Assembly (NCBI RefSeq): GCF_016742955.1
Contig: NZ_JABBYC010000025.1
Location: 1-61,311 of the forward strand
Source: Myceligenerans indicum
Lineage (GTDB): Bacteria > Actinomycetota > Actinomycetes > Actinomycetales > Cellulomonadaceae
Direction: 5' to 3'
DNA length: 61,311 bases
Shown here: positions 28,370-35,396 of the stretch, piece after piece
Numbering within the stretch: position 1 is the first letter of the stretch
Layout of the letters: the number at the start of each line of letters is the position of its first letter
Translations under genes and position numbers: made by a program
Notes under the pieces: generated by a model
The model's input: the letters and a program-made list of their open reading frames with translations, nothing else
Told to the model about the DNA's origin: nothing
Databases searched by the model: none

Positions 28370-28912
28370 ATGCACGTCATCACCATCGACACCCCGGACG
28401 GGCCGTTCACGATCATCGGGTCCGAGGCTCCGCCGAGCCCGGACGGGGGCGGCGCCGCCGTCCTCGCCTCCGGGTGGACGGACGACGCCGCCTCCCTCGT
28501 CGCGCTGATCCATCGCTCCCTGCGCCCGTCCGACGCCGACCCGCGACCGCCGTCGTCGGCGACCGTGCTCGACGACGCGGTCGAGGCGGTCGTGGCCTAC
28601 TACGACGGCGACCACCACGCCCCCGCGCGCGTCCCGGTACGGCAGGCGAGCGGCGAGTACCGCACGCACGCCTGGGAGGTGCTGCGCGACGTGGCTCCCG
28701 GTGAGCGGCTCACCTACGCGCAGTACGCGGAGCGGACCGGGCGGCCGGCGGCGGTGCGGGCCGCGGCCGGCGCCTGCGCGCTGAACGCGGCGGCACTGTT
28801 CGTGCCGTGTCACCGCGTGCTGCGCACCGACGGAACGCTGGGGGGCTTCCGCTACGGCCTGGAGACCAAGGAGCGCCTACTCCGTCGCGAGGCCTCCGCG
28901 TTCACCCTCTGA
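28370..28912 (+). CDS. ogt: Methylated-DNA-[protein]-cysteine S-methyltransferase
   Basis: Suicide repair protein that moves the alkyl group from O6-alkylguanine to its own Cys. 180 residues. The acceptor motif PCHRVL is present near residue 145, followed by GGFRYGLETKERLLRRE. The N-terminal fold (MHVITIDTPDGPFTIIG) is normal. GAGG lies 8 nt before the ATG. It follows the Ada-AlkA gene by 70 nt on the same strand, forming an adaptive-response pair, and ends before a strong hairpin. Confidence 0.95.
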   Translation: MHVITIDTPDGPFTIIGSEAPPSPDGGGAAVLASGWTDDAASLVALIHRSLRPSDADPRPPSSATVLDDAVEAVVAYYDGDHHAPARVPVRQASGEYRTHAWEVLRDVAPGERLTYAQYAERTGRPAAVRAAAGACALNAAALFVPCHRVLRTDGTLGGFRYGLETKERLLRREASAFTL

Positions 28913-28960
28913 CCTGGCATGCCCCCATCTTGGGCGGGCGCCCGCACAGGGGCGCCCGCA

Positions 28961-28999
28961 CAGCGGCGCCCGCCGGGGAGGACCCGGCGGGCGCCGCTG
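28961..28999. terminator. 17-bp perfect inverted repeat between ogt and the ABC permease gene
   Basis: CAGCGGCGCCCGCCGGG and CCCGGCGGGCGCCGCTG flank a 5-nt loop (GAGGA). It lies between convergent genes and can terminate both strands. The preceding bases repeat GGCGCCCGCACA, giving alternative folds. Confidence 0.85.
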
Positions 29000-29011
29000 C
29001 CAGAAAGGTGG

Positions 29012-29932
29012 TCAGCCCTTGACCGCCCCCGCGAGCATGCCGCGCACGAAGTAGCGCTGCAACGCGAGGAAGACGATCACCGGCACCACCATGGAGATGA
29101 ACGCACCGGCCGACAGCACGTGCCAGTCACCGCCGCGGGAACCGGCCAGCTCGGCGATGCGCACCGTGAGCGGGAAGGTCCGCAGATCACCCATGACCAG
29201 GGCGACCAGCAGGTCGTTCCACACCCACAGGAACTGGAAGATGCCGAACGCCGCGATCGCCGGGGTGAGCAGCGGCATCATCACCGTGAAGAAGATCTTC
29301 ACGTGCCCGGCCCCGTCGACACGCGCCGCCTCGACGAGCGACCGGGGCACCTCCTTCATGAAGTTGTGCAGCAGGAAGATCGCCAGCGGGAGGGCGAAGA
29401 TCGAGTGCGACAGCCAGATGGTCCAGAACGTGCCGTTGATGCCCAGGCTCACGTAGGCCGACAGCAGCGGCACCAGCGTGATCTGGATCGGCACGATCTG
29501 CAGCGCGAAGACCGCGATGAACAGGACGTCGCGCCCCTTGAAGTCGATCCACGCGAACCCGTAGGCGGCCAGCAGCGCGATGGTGATCGGGATGAACACC
29601 GCAGGCAGCGTGACCACGAACGAGTTGACGAAGAAGTCGATCATGTTGGTCGAGCTGCCGAACAGCGCGGTCTCGTAGTTCTGCAGCGAGAACACGCCCT
29701 CGCCCTGGAGCGCGGAGCCGAAGACGGTCCACCAGCCGCTCGTGCGGATGTCCAGCTCGGGACGGAACGACGTGACGAGAAGACCGACCGTCGGGACGGT
29801 CCAGATCACGGCGATCACGACCGCGAGCGTGCTGGCCCACGGGTTGCTGAGGGCCTTGCGCGCCTTGCGCGCGCGGTTGCCGAGACCCGACGTCGGCCGG
29901 ACGGATTCTGTCGTCGGTGCCGCTGAAGTCAT
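29012..29932 (-). CDS. Carbohydrate ABC transporter permease, AglG/MalG type
   Basis: 306 residues, six membrane segments expected (first near residues 35-55, STLAVVIAVIWTVPTVGLLV). The EAA loop EAARVDGAGHVKIFFTVMMP, which docks the ATPase, is followed by LWVWNDLLVALVM, typical of binding-protein-dependent sugar importers. It overlaps the upstream permease gene as ATGA. The basic N-terminus (NRARKARKAL) is cytoplasmic. An alpha-glucoside substrate is inferred from resemblance to AglG. Confidence 0.9.
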   Translation of the reverse strand: MTSAAPTTESVRPTSGLGNRARKARKALSNPWASTLAVVIAVIWTVPTVGLLVTSFRPELDIRTSGWWTVFGSALQGEGVFSLQNYETALFGSSTNMIDFFVNSFVVTLPAVFIPITIALLAAYGFAWIDFKGRDVLFIAVFALQIVPIQITLVPLLSAYVSLGINGTFWTIWLSHSIFALPLAIFLLHNFMKEVPRSLVEAARVDGAGHVKIFFTVMMPLLTPAIAAFGIFQFLWVWNDLLVALVMGDLRTFPLTVRIAELAGSRGGDWHVLSAGAFISMVVPVIVFLALQRYFVRGMLAGAVKG

Positions 29933-30915
29933 CGGATCTCCTCCACCTTGCGCTGCTGGCGGACGTTGTAGACGACCACCGGGACGACGATGACGAAGAG
30001 CAGGACGGCGAGCGCCGCGGCCATCCCCGCGTCGTTCTGCCGGAAGCCCTGGTCGTAGAACTCGAGGGCCACGATCGACGTGTCGAACTGCCCTGCGGTC
30101 ATCGTCCGCACGATGTCGAAGGTCTTGAGCGTGGTCATGGCGATGGTGGTGAGAACGACGACGAGCGCCGGGCGGATGCTCGGGATCGTGATGCGCCAGA
30201 ACATGCCGAACCCGCTGAGACCGTCCAGCCGTGCGGCCTCCACGATGTCGGTCGGGATCGCCTTGATCGACGCCGACAGCAAGGTCATCGCGAAGCCGGT
30301 CTGGATCCAGACGAAGACGACCATGATCAGGAAGGTGTTCAGCGGCCGGTGCAGCAGCCACTGCTGCGGCTCACCACCGATCCACACCATGAACTGGTTG
30401 AGCAGACCCGTCTGGTCGACGCCCTGAGGCTTGAACTCGTAGACGAACTTCCAGATGATCGAGGCGCCCACCATGGAGATCGCCATCGGCAGGAACACCA
30501 GGCCCTTGGCGAACTTCTCGAACCGGCTGCGGTCCACGAGGTAGGCGTACACGAGGCCGAGGAAGGTGGCCACGATCGGTGCCACGAGAACCCACAGGGC
30601 CGTGTTCCCCAGCACGATGAGGAACTTGGGCTCGGTGAACGCTCGCACGTAGTTGTCGAGGCCGACGAAGTCGCCGGAGTTGCGGAACAGGAACGACGTC
30701 CAGATGGTGCGCACCGCCGGGTACACGAGCCCTGCCAGCAGCAACAGCAGGGCGATGCCGGTGAAGCCGAAGCCGACGAACCAGCGCGACGGGTTCCGCG
30801 GGCGGTCGACGACGAAGAGGATGACCGCCATCAGGGCCACGAACAGCCCGATCGCGAACACCATGAGAAGCAGCTTGTGCACCGGGTCGTCGCCGGCGTG
30901 CAGTAGCCAGTCCAA
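29929..30915 (-). CDS. Carbohydrate ABC transporter permease, AglF/MalF type
   Basis: 328 residues. Two N-terminal hydrophobic segments precede the permease core. The EAA loop EAARLDGLSGFGMFWRITIP near residue 230 contacts the ATPase. The protein forms the heterodimeric channel with the product of the next gene, whose ATG overlaps this stop codon. A hairpin lies between this gene and the binding-protein gene upstream, which would lower permease expression relative to the binding protein. Confidence 0.9.
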   Translation of the reverse strand: MDWLLHAGDDPVHKLLLMVFAIGLFVALMAVILFVVDRPRNPSRWFVGFGFTGIALLLLLAGLVYPAVRTIWTSFLFRNSGDFVGLDNYVRAFTEPKFLIVLGNTALWVLVAPIVATFLGLVYAYLVDRSRFEKFAKGLVFLPMAISMVGASIIWKFVYEFKPQGVDQTGLLNQFMVWIGGEPQQWLLHRPLNTFLIMVVFVWIQTGFAMTLLSASIKAIPTDIVEAARLDGLSGFGMFWRITIPSIRPALVVVLTTIAMTTLKTFDIVRTMTAGQFDTSIVALEFYDQGFRQNDAGMAAALAVLLFVIVVPVVVYNVRQQRKVEEIR

Positions 30916-31030
30916 GGGAATTCTCCTGACTTGTGGGGTGCGGTCCGCGTCGTCGGGGACCCTGATCTACTCGCACGGCCCGGCGTGGACGCTCACTGGG
31001 CTGCGTCACCGCCGGGCCGGAACGGGAAGC

Positions 31031-31059
31031 CGTGCGGGCGGGAAAGCCCCGCCCGCACG
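31031..31059 (-). terminator. Hairpin between binding-protein and permease genes
   Basis: CGTGCGGGCGGG and CCCGCCCGCACG (12 bp, perfect) flank 5 nt (AAAGC). It is 21 nt after the binding-protein stop codon and 115 nt before the permease start. In sugar-transporter operons such elements commonly stabilise the binding-protein mRNA or partly stop transcription. Confidence 0.7.
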
Positions 31060-31079
31060 ACCTTCATGGGTGATCAGTC

Positions 31080-32465
31080 CTAGGGCCAGGACTTCTCGAT
31101 GCCGTCCACGACCTTCTGGGTGGACTCGCCGCTGGCGAACCACTCGGTCATGCCCGACCAGAACGAGTCGGTGCCCACCGCGGCGGGCATCAGGTCCGAC
31201 CCGTCGAAGCGCGCGATCGTTGCCGGGTCGGCGAGGATCTCACCCGACAGCTTGTCGAAGTCGCTCGCGAGGTTGTCCAGGTCGAGGCCGTTGTTCGCGC
31301 TGACCCAGCCACCGTTCGGCGTGGCCACGGCCTTGGCGTTGGCCCAGTCGGAGCTGGACAGGTACGTCTGGAACGCCTGCACCTCAGGACGGTCCGTGAA
31401 CGCCGCGATGAACTCGCCGGCCACCAGGGTCGGCTTCTCGTCGGTGCTCAGGGCCGGCAGGTAGAACGCGTAGACGTCACCGTCCGGGCCCACCTCGGTG
31501 CCCTCCGGCCACTGCGTCGCGTAGAAGTTCGCGGCGCGGTGCATCCAGCAGTCACCGGTGAGGATCGGGTAGCCGGCGTCCGTCCACGAGGCCGTGGCGA
31601 TGGAGTCCACGCCACCGAGGCCGCCGTTCACGTAGTCCGGGTTCCGCAGGATCTCGTCGACCATGTCGAACGCGTCGATGATCTGCGGGTCGTTGAACGG
31701 GATCTCGTGGGTGTACCACTGGTCGTAGACATCGGGGCCGGCGCTGCGCAGCACCGCGTCCTCGATCCAGTCCGTGGCCGGCCAGCCGGTCGCGTCGCCG
31801 GACTCCACGCCCGCGCACCACGGCCGGGCGGCACCCTCGTTGCCCTCGGCGATGGTCGCCGTGAGCGCGAGCAGGTCGTCCCAGGTCTGGGGGATCTCGT
31901 AGCCCGCGTCGGCGAACATGCTCGGGGAGTACCAGACGAACGACTTGACGTTGGAGCCGAGCGGTGCGGCGTAGAACGTGCCGTCGACGGTGCCGTAGGC
32001 CTTCCAGTCCTCCGACCAGAACTCGTCCACGTTCGCCTCGACCTGCGAGGGCGCCGGAAGGACGGCGTCGTACTCGGTGACGAGCGTGTTCAGGAGTCCC
32101 GGCTGGGGGAGGATCGCGATGTCCGGCGGGTTGCCGGCCTGGACGCGGACGGGAAGCTGTGCCTCCATCTCGCGGGAGCCCTCGTAGGCGACCGTGACAC
32201 CGGTGCAGTCCTCGAACGGCTTGTAGGACGCCTGCTGGGACTCCGACTCGGGCTCGACGATCGTCGTGTACAGGTTGACCGTCGTACCGTCGAGGTCGCC
32301 GAACTCGTCGTACGCGGAGCAGTCGATCTCGAACGCCTCGGCGTTGCCGCCGTCGCCTCCGGATCCGTCATTTGTGTCGGCACAGGCGCCGAGCACGAGC
32401 GCGGTGCTTGCGACGCCGGCCAGGGCGATGGCCCTGCGTCGGCCGCCGAACTTCTGGATCCTCAT
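31080..32465 (-). CDS. Sugar ABC transporter substrate-binding lipoprotein, AglE-like
   Basis: 461 residues. The signal peptide ends in lipobox LVLGAC (Cys near residue 28), so the mature protein is anchored outside the membrane. It has the family 1 binding-protein layout: VQAGNPPDIAILPQPG, GTFYAAPLGSNVKSFVWY, and WIEDAVLRSAGPDVYDQWY. Resemblance is closest to AglE-type alpha-glucoside binders (inference). Start ATG 32465 has GGAGG 5 nt upstream. No ATPase, glycosidase or LacI regulator gene is near; a shared MsiK-type ATPase encoded elsewhere is likely. Confidence 0.9.
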   Translation of the reverse strand: MRIQKFGGRRRAIALAGVASTALVLGACADTNDGSGGDGGNAEAFEIDCSAYDEFGDLDGTTVNLYTTIVEPESESQQASYKPFEDCTGVTVAYEGSREMEAQLPVRVQAGNPPDIAILPQPGLLNTLVTEYDAVLPAPSQVEANVDEFWSEDWKAYGTVDGTFYAAPLGSNVKSFVWYSPSMFADAGYEIPQTWDDLLALTATIAEGNEGAARPWCAGVESGDATGWPATDWIEDAVLRSAGPDVYDQWYTHEIPFNDPQIIDAFDMVDEILRNPDYVNGGLGGVDSIATASWTDAGYPILTGDCWMHRAANFYATQWPEGTEVGPDGDVYAFYLPALSTDEKPTLVAGEFIAAFTDRPEVQAFQTYLSSSDWANAKAVATPNGGWVSANNGLDLDNLASDFDKLSGEILADPATIARFDGSDLMPAAVGTDSFWSGMTEWFASGESTQKVVDGIEKSWP

Positions 32466-32776
32466 CGGTTCCTCCACTGCCATGTGGTAAACGATTCTGA
32501 CGTGCAGGTACACCTTGAACCATGGTCAAGGAGACCTGAGGTCAACGGAACCCCGGTTCACCTCCGAGCGCAACCATTTCAACGTTGTTGCAAGATTACG
32601 AAACCGTTGCGATCGCTTCGGCATCCCCGGGGACTCCTCGTCCCGAGCATAGGCACGGACGCCGACGGCGGCTCGGTGTCCCTCGCCGTGCCGGGCGACG
32701 TAGGCTTGTGCCCGCGCGTTCCGCCTCCATGGATGCGCCCCTTGCCAACACTCCCCGCGGCCACAGAAGGACGGAC
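32466..32776. promoter_or_regulatory. Divergent regulatory region between the sugar transporter and map
   Basis: 311 nt with no gene. It contains an inverted repeat CCTTGA (32513-32518) and TCAAGG (32526-32531), the palindrome CAACGTTG (32580-32587) followed by TTGCAAG, and the palindrome GCGATCGC (32609-32616). AT-rich stretches near 32575-32600 stand out. The CAACGTTG/TTGCAA bases resemble LacI-family operators, fitting a sugar-induced transporter. On the plus strand TAGGCT at 32701-32706 is a candidate -10 for map. Confidence 0.5.
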
Positions 32777-33553
32777 ATGATCGAGCTGAGGACCCCCCGC
32801 GAGATCGACGAGATGCGGCCCGCCGGGCGCTTCGTGGCCGAGGTGCTCACCACGGTCGGGGCCGCGGCGAAGCCGGGCGTGAACCTGCTCGAGCTCGACG
32901 AGATCGCGCACAAGCTGATTCGCGACCGCGGCGCCGAGTCGTGCTACATCGACTACCACCCGTCGTTCGGCGCGATGCCGTTCGGCAAGGTGATCTGCAC
33001 GTCCGTGAACGACGCCGTGCTCCACGGCCTCCCGTACGACTACGTGCTGCGTGACGGCGACCTGCTGTCGATCGACTTCGCGGCGGCGGTCGACGGCTGG
33101 GTGGCGGACTCGGCACGCTCCTTCGTGGTGGGGAGCCCCGCGCCGGGCAGGGCGGAGGCGGACGCCAAGCTCATCCGCACCACCGAGGCCGCCCTGGAGG
33201 CAGGCATCGCCGTCGCGACCGTGGGCAACAAGGTGGGCGACATCTCGGCGGCCATCGCCAAGGTGGGCCACGACGCCGGCTACTCGATCAACACCGACTT
33301 CGGTGGCCACGGCGTGGGCCGGACCATGCACGGTGACCCGCACGTGCCGAACGACGGGCGCGCGGGGCGCGGATTCCCGCTGAAGCCCGGCCTCGTCATC
33401 GCGATCGAGCCGTGGTTCCTGGAGACCACCGACGAGATCTGGACCGACCCCGACGGCTGGACCCTCCGCTCGGCGGACGGCTCCCGTGGCGCCCACAGCG
33501 AGCACACCATCGCCATCACCAAGGACGGCCCGGTCGTCCTGACCGCACGCTGA
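32777..33553 (+). CDS. map: Type I methionine aminopeptidase
   Basis: Removes the initiator Met from new proteins. 258 residues. All metal-ligand motifs are visible: LLSIDFAAAVDGWVAD (two Asp), GHGVGRTMHGDPHVPN (His), AIEPWF (Glu) and SEHTIAIT (Glu). GAAGGA lies about 6 nt before ATG 32777; codons upstream in frame lack homology and are not included. There is no N-terminal zinc-ribbon extension. Convergent with the first HAD gene, 12 nt apart. Confidence 0.96.
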   Translation: MIELRTPREIDEMRPAGRFVAEVLTTVGAAAKPGVNLLELDEIAHKLIRDRGAESCYIDYHPSFGAMPFGKVICTSVNDAVLHGLPYDYVLRDGDLLSIDFAAAVDGWVADSARSFVVGSPAPGRAEADAKLIRTTEAALEAGIAVATVGNKVGDISAAIAKVGHDAGYSINTDFGGHGVGRTMHGDPHVPNDGRAGRGFPLKPGLVIAIEPWFLETTDEIWTDPDGWTLRSADGSRGAHSEHTIAITKDGPVVLTAR

Positions 33554-33565
33554 CGGCGGTCGGAC

Positions 33566-34417
33566 TCACACGGACAGCAGCACCGGCACCAGACCGTCGT
33601 CGTCGAGGGTGCCGGTGACCTCGTCCGCCCCGGCCTTGACCGTGTCCGAGGAGTGCCCCATCGCCACGCCGCGCGATGCCCACGCCATCATCTCGAGGTC
33701 GTTCACGCCGTCGCCGACCGCGATGGTGCGATGCTCCGCGACGCGCAGGGCACGGCGGATGATCTCCAGCGAGGTCGCCTTGCTGAGACTGGTGGGCGTG
33801 ACGTCGATCCAGTGGTCGCCCGCGGGCACGGCCGTGGCCTCGAGGGAGCGCAGCGGTTCGAGCAGCTTCTCCGCGACATCGGGGCCCTTGACGATCGCAC
33901 GTGTCACGGGCACCGACCACAGGTCGGCGAGCGGCACCACCTCTTGCTGCCCGTTGACGGTCCCCTCGGCGAACCGGTCGAGGACGCGGTACCCCCAGCC
34001 GATCTCCTCGACGGCCAGGTTGACCTCGGGCGCCAATGCCAGCGCACGCTGCAGCACCGGCTCCGGGTCGAACGTCCGCACGTCCTCCAGCGTGTAACCG
34101 CCGGTGACACCGAGGGTGAGCCGCGCGGTGACGGCGCCGTTGGACGCCACCACCCAGCCCGTCTGGATCCCGAGCTGGTCGGCGATCGGGAGGATACCGA
34201 CGAGCGACCGGCCGGAGGCGAGCACGACGTGGTTCCCGGCCGCCCGCACGCGCGCCACGGCCTCGCGCACGGGTTCGGTGATCTCGAGCGTGCCGGAGGT
34301 CGCGATGGTTCCGTCGATGTCGAGGGCGACGAGGGCCGGCTCTCCCAGGGTTCCGCCGACGGCACGCGCGGTCACGGTCCGGGTGGTCCGCGTAGCGGAC
34401 AGTGGCTCCAGTTGCAT
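33566..34417 (-). CDS. HAD-superfamily (Cof-type) phosphatase, first paralogue
   Basis: 283 residues. HAD motif I is VALDIDGTI (the second Asp acts as acid/base), motif II lies in VVLASGRSL, motif III Lys in SLSKATSLE, and motif IV is AVGDGVNDLEMM. The large C2 cap between motifs II and III is typical of Cof-type sugar or nucleotide phosphatases; the substrate is unknown. GGAGG 8 nt upstream fixes ATG 34417. The gene at 34545-35396 encodes a protein of the same length and clear similarity. Confidence 0.88.
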   Translation of the reverse strand: MQLEPLSATRTTRTVTARAVGGTLGEPALVALDIDGTIATSGTLEITEPVREAVARVRAAGNHVVLASGRSLVGILPIADQLGIQTGWVVASNGAVTARLTLGVTGGYTLEDVRTFDPEPVLQRALALAPEVNLAVEEIGWGYRVLDRFAEGTVNGQQEVVPLADLWSVPVTRAIVKGPDVAEKLLEPLRSLEATAVPAGDHWIDVTPTSLSKATSLEIIRRALRVAEHRTIAVGDGVNDLEMMAWASRGVAMGHSSDTVKAGADEVTGTLDDDGLVPVLLSV

Positions 34418-34442
34418 GCCGCCTACCTCCGGCGTCGCCGCG

Positions 34443-34465
34443 AAAAATCTCACCCTCCGGTGAGA
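34443..34465 (-). terminator. Intrinsic terminator with U-tract between the two HAD genes
   Basis: On the minus strand TCTCACC, GGAG loop, GGTGAGA, then TTTTT. A stem of 7 bp followed directly by five T is a classic rho-independent terminator, uncommon in this genome. It ends the upstream four-gene run. It lies only 25 nt before the first paralogue's ATG, so it could act as an attenuator in that gene's leader. Confidence 0.8.
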
Positions 34466-34487
34466 CTGGTCACAAGGTACCGGATTG

Positions 34488-34509
34488 ATGCGGCTGCACA
34501 TAGCCGCAT
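34488..34509. promoter_or_regulatory. 8-bp inverted repeat in the gap between HAD genes
   Basis: ATGCGGCT and AGCCGCAT flank a 6-nt loop. Next to it, AACGG-N5-CCGTT (about 34527-34541) forms another short repeat. They lie in the 127-nt gap where the downstream HAD gene's promoter would be expected. Operator or alternative leader fold; undetermined. Confidence 0.45.
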
Positions 34510-34544
34510 TCGTGATTCAGACGAAAACGGGAATACCGTTCACG

Positions 34545-35396
34545 TCACGGACGCGTGTCCAACAATTCCCTCAGAACCCTTACTACACCTTCATCGTCGA
34601 TGCCGCCCGTCACCTCGTCGGCCGCGTCGCGGACCTGCTCCGAGGAGTGCCCCATCGCCACTCCCCGCGCCGCCCAGCGCAGCATGTCGATGTCGTTCGC
34701 GCCGTCCCCCACCGCCATCGTGCGCCGTGGCGACACACCGAGCTCCTCACGCACGCGCTCCAGGCCGGACGCCTTGGTGACACCCATCGGCGCGATGTCC
34801 ATCCATGCCGACCAGCCCACCGCGTACGTCACGTCCTCCAGGCCCACGGCCTCGGCCATGCGGTGGAAGTCCTCGCTCGAGCTCCCCGGCGCGCGGACCA
34901 CGACGCGGGTGACGTCCGCCGACCACAGCTCCTCGAAGTCCACGATCTCGTGCTGGCCCTGCAGCTCGCCGTCGGGGAAGTGCTCGGTCAGCCGGAAGCC
35001 GATGCCGACGTCCTCCACCGCGTACCTGGCGTCGGGCAGCTCCTCGCGCAGCAGCCGCAGCGCCGGGCCCGGGTCGAACGTCGCGACGTGCTCGAGCTCG
35101 TATCCCTCCGGGGCGCCCGGGTCCAGCCGGGCGACGACGGCGCCGTTGGAGGCGACGATCCAGCCGTCGTCGATCTTCAGCTCGGCGGCCAGGGGAGTCA
35201 TCGCGATCAGCGAGCGCCCCGAGGCCAGCACGACATGGTGGCCCGCGGCACGGACGGCGGCCACCGCGTCGCGCGTCGCGTCCCGGAGTTCCTCGTCGTA
35301 GGTGACGAGCGTTCCGTCGATGTCCAGGGCGACGAGCCAAGGGCCCGCATCGTCCGGCGACGTCCGTGCGGCCGCTTCACGATCCGGAGTAGTCAC
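34545..35396 (-). CDS. HAD-superfamily (Cof-type) phosphatase, second paralogue
   Basis: 283 residues, same length as its neighbour. Motif I VALDIDGTLV, motif II VVLASGRSL, motif III Lys in GVTKASGLE, motif IV AVGDGANDIDML. Shared stretches such as GWIVASNGAVVARL and ARGVAMGHSS show tandem duplication. The GTG start at 35396 overlaps the stop codon of the upstream membrane-protein gene (GTGA), so translation is probably coupled and the phosphatase may work with that protein. Confidence 0.88.
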   Translation of the reverse strand: MTTPDREAAARTSPDDAGPWLVALDIDGTLVTYDEELRDATRDAVAAVRAAGHHVVLASGRSLIAMTPLAAELKIDDGWIVASNGAVVARLDPGAPEGYELEHVATFDPGPALRLLREELPDARYAVEDVGIGFRLTEHFPDGELQGQHEIVDFEELWSADVTRVVVRAPGSSSEDFHRMAEAVGLEDVTYAVGWSAWMDIAPMGVTKASGLERVREELGVSPRRTMAVGDGANDIDMLRWAARGVAMGHSSEQVRDAADEVTGGIDDEGVVRVLRELLDTRP

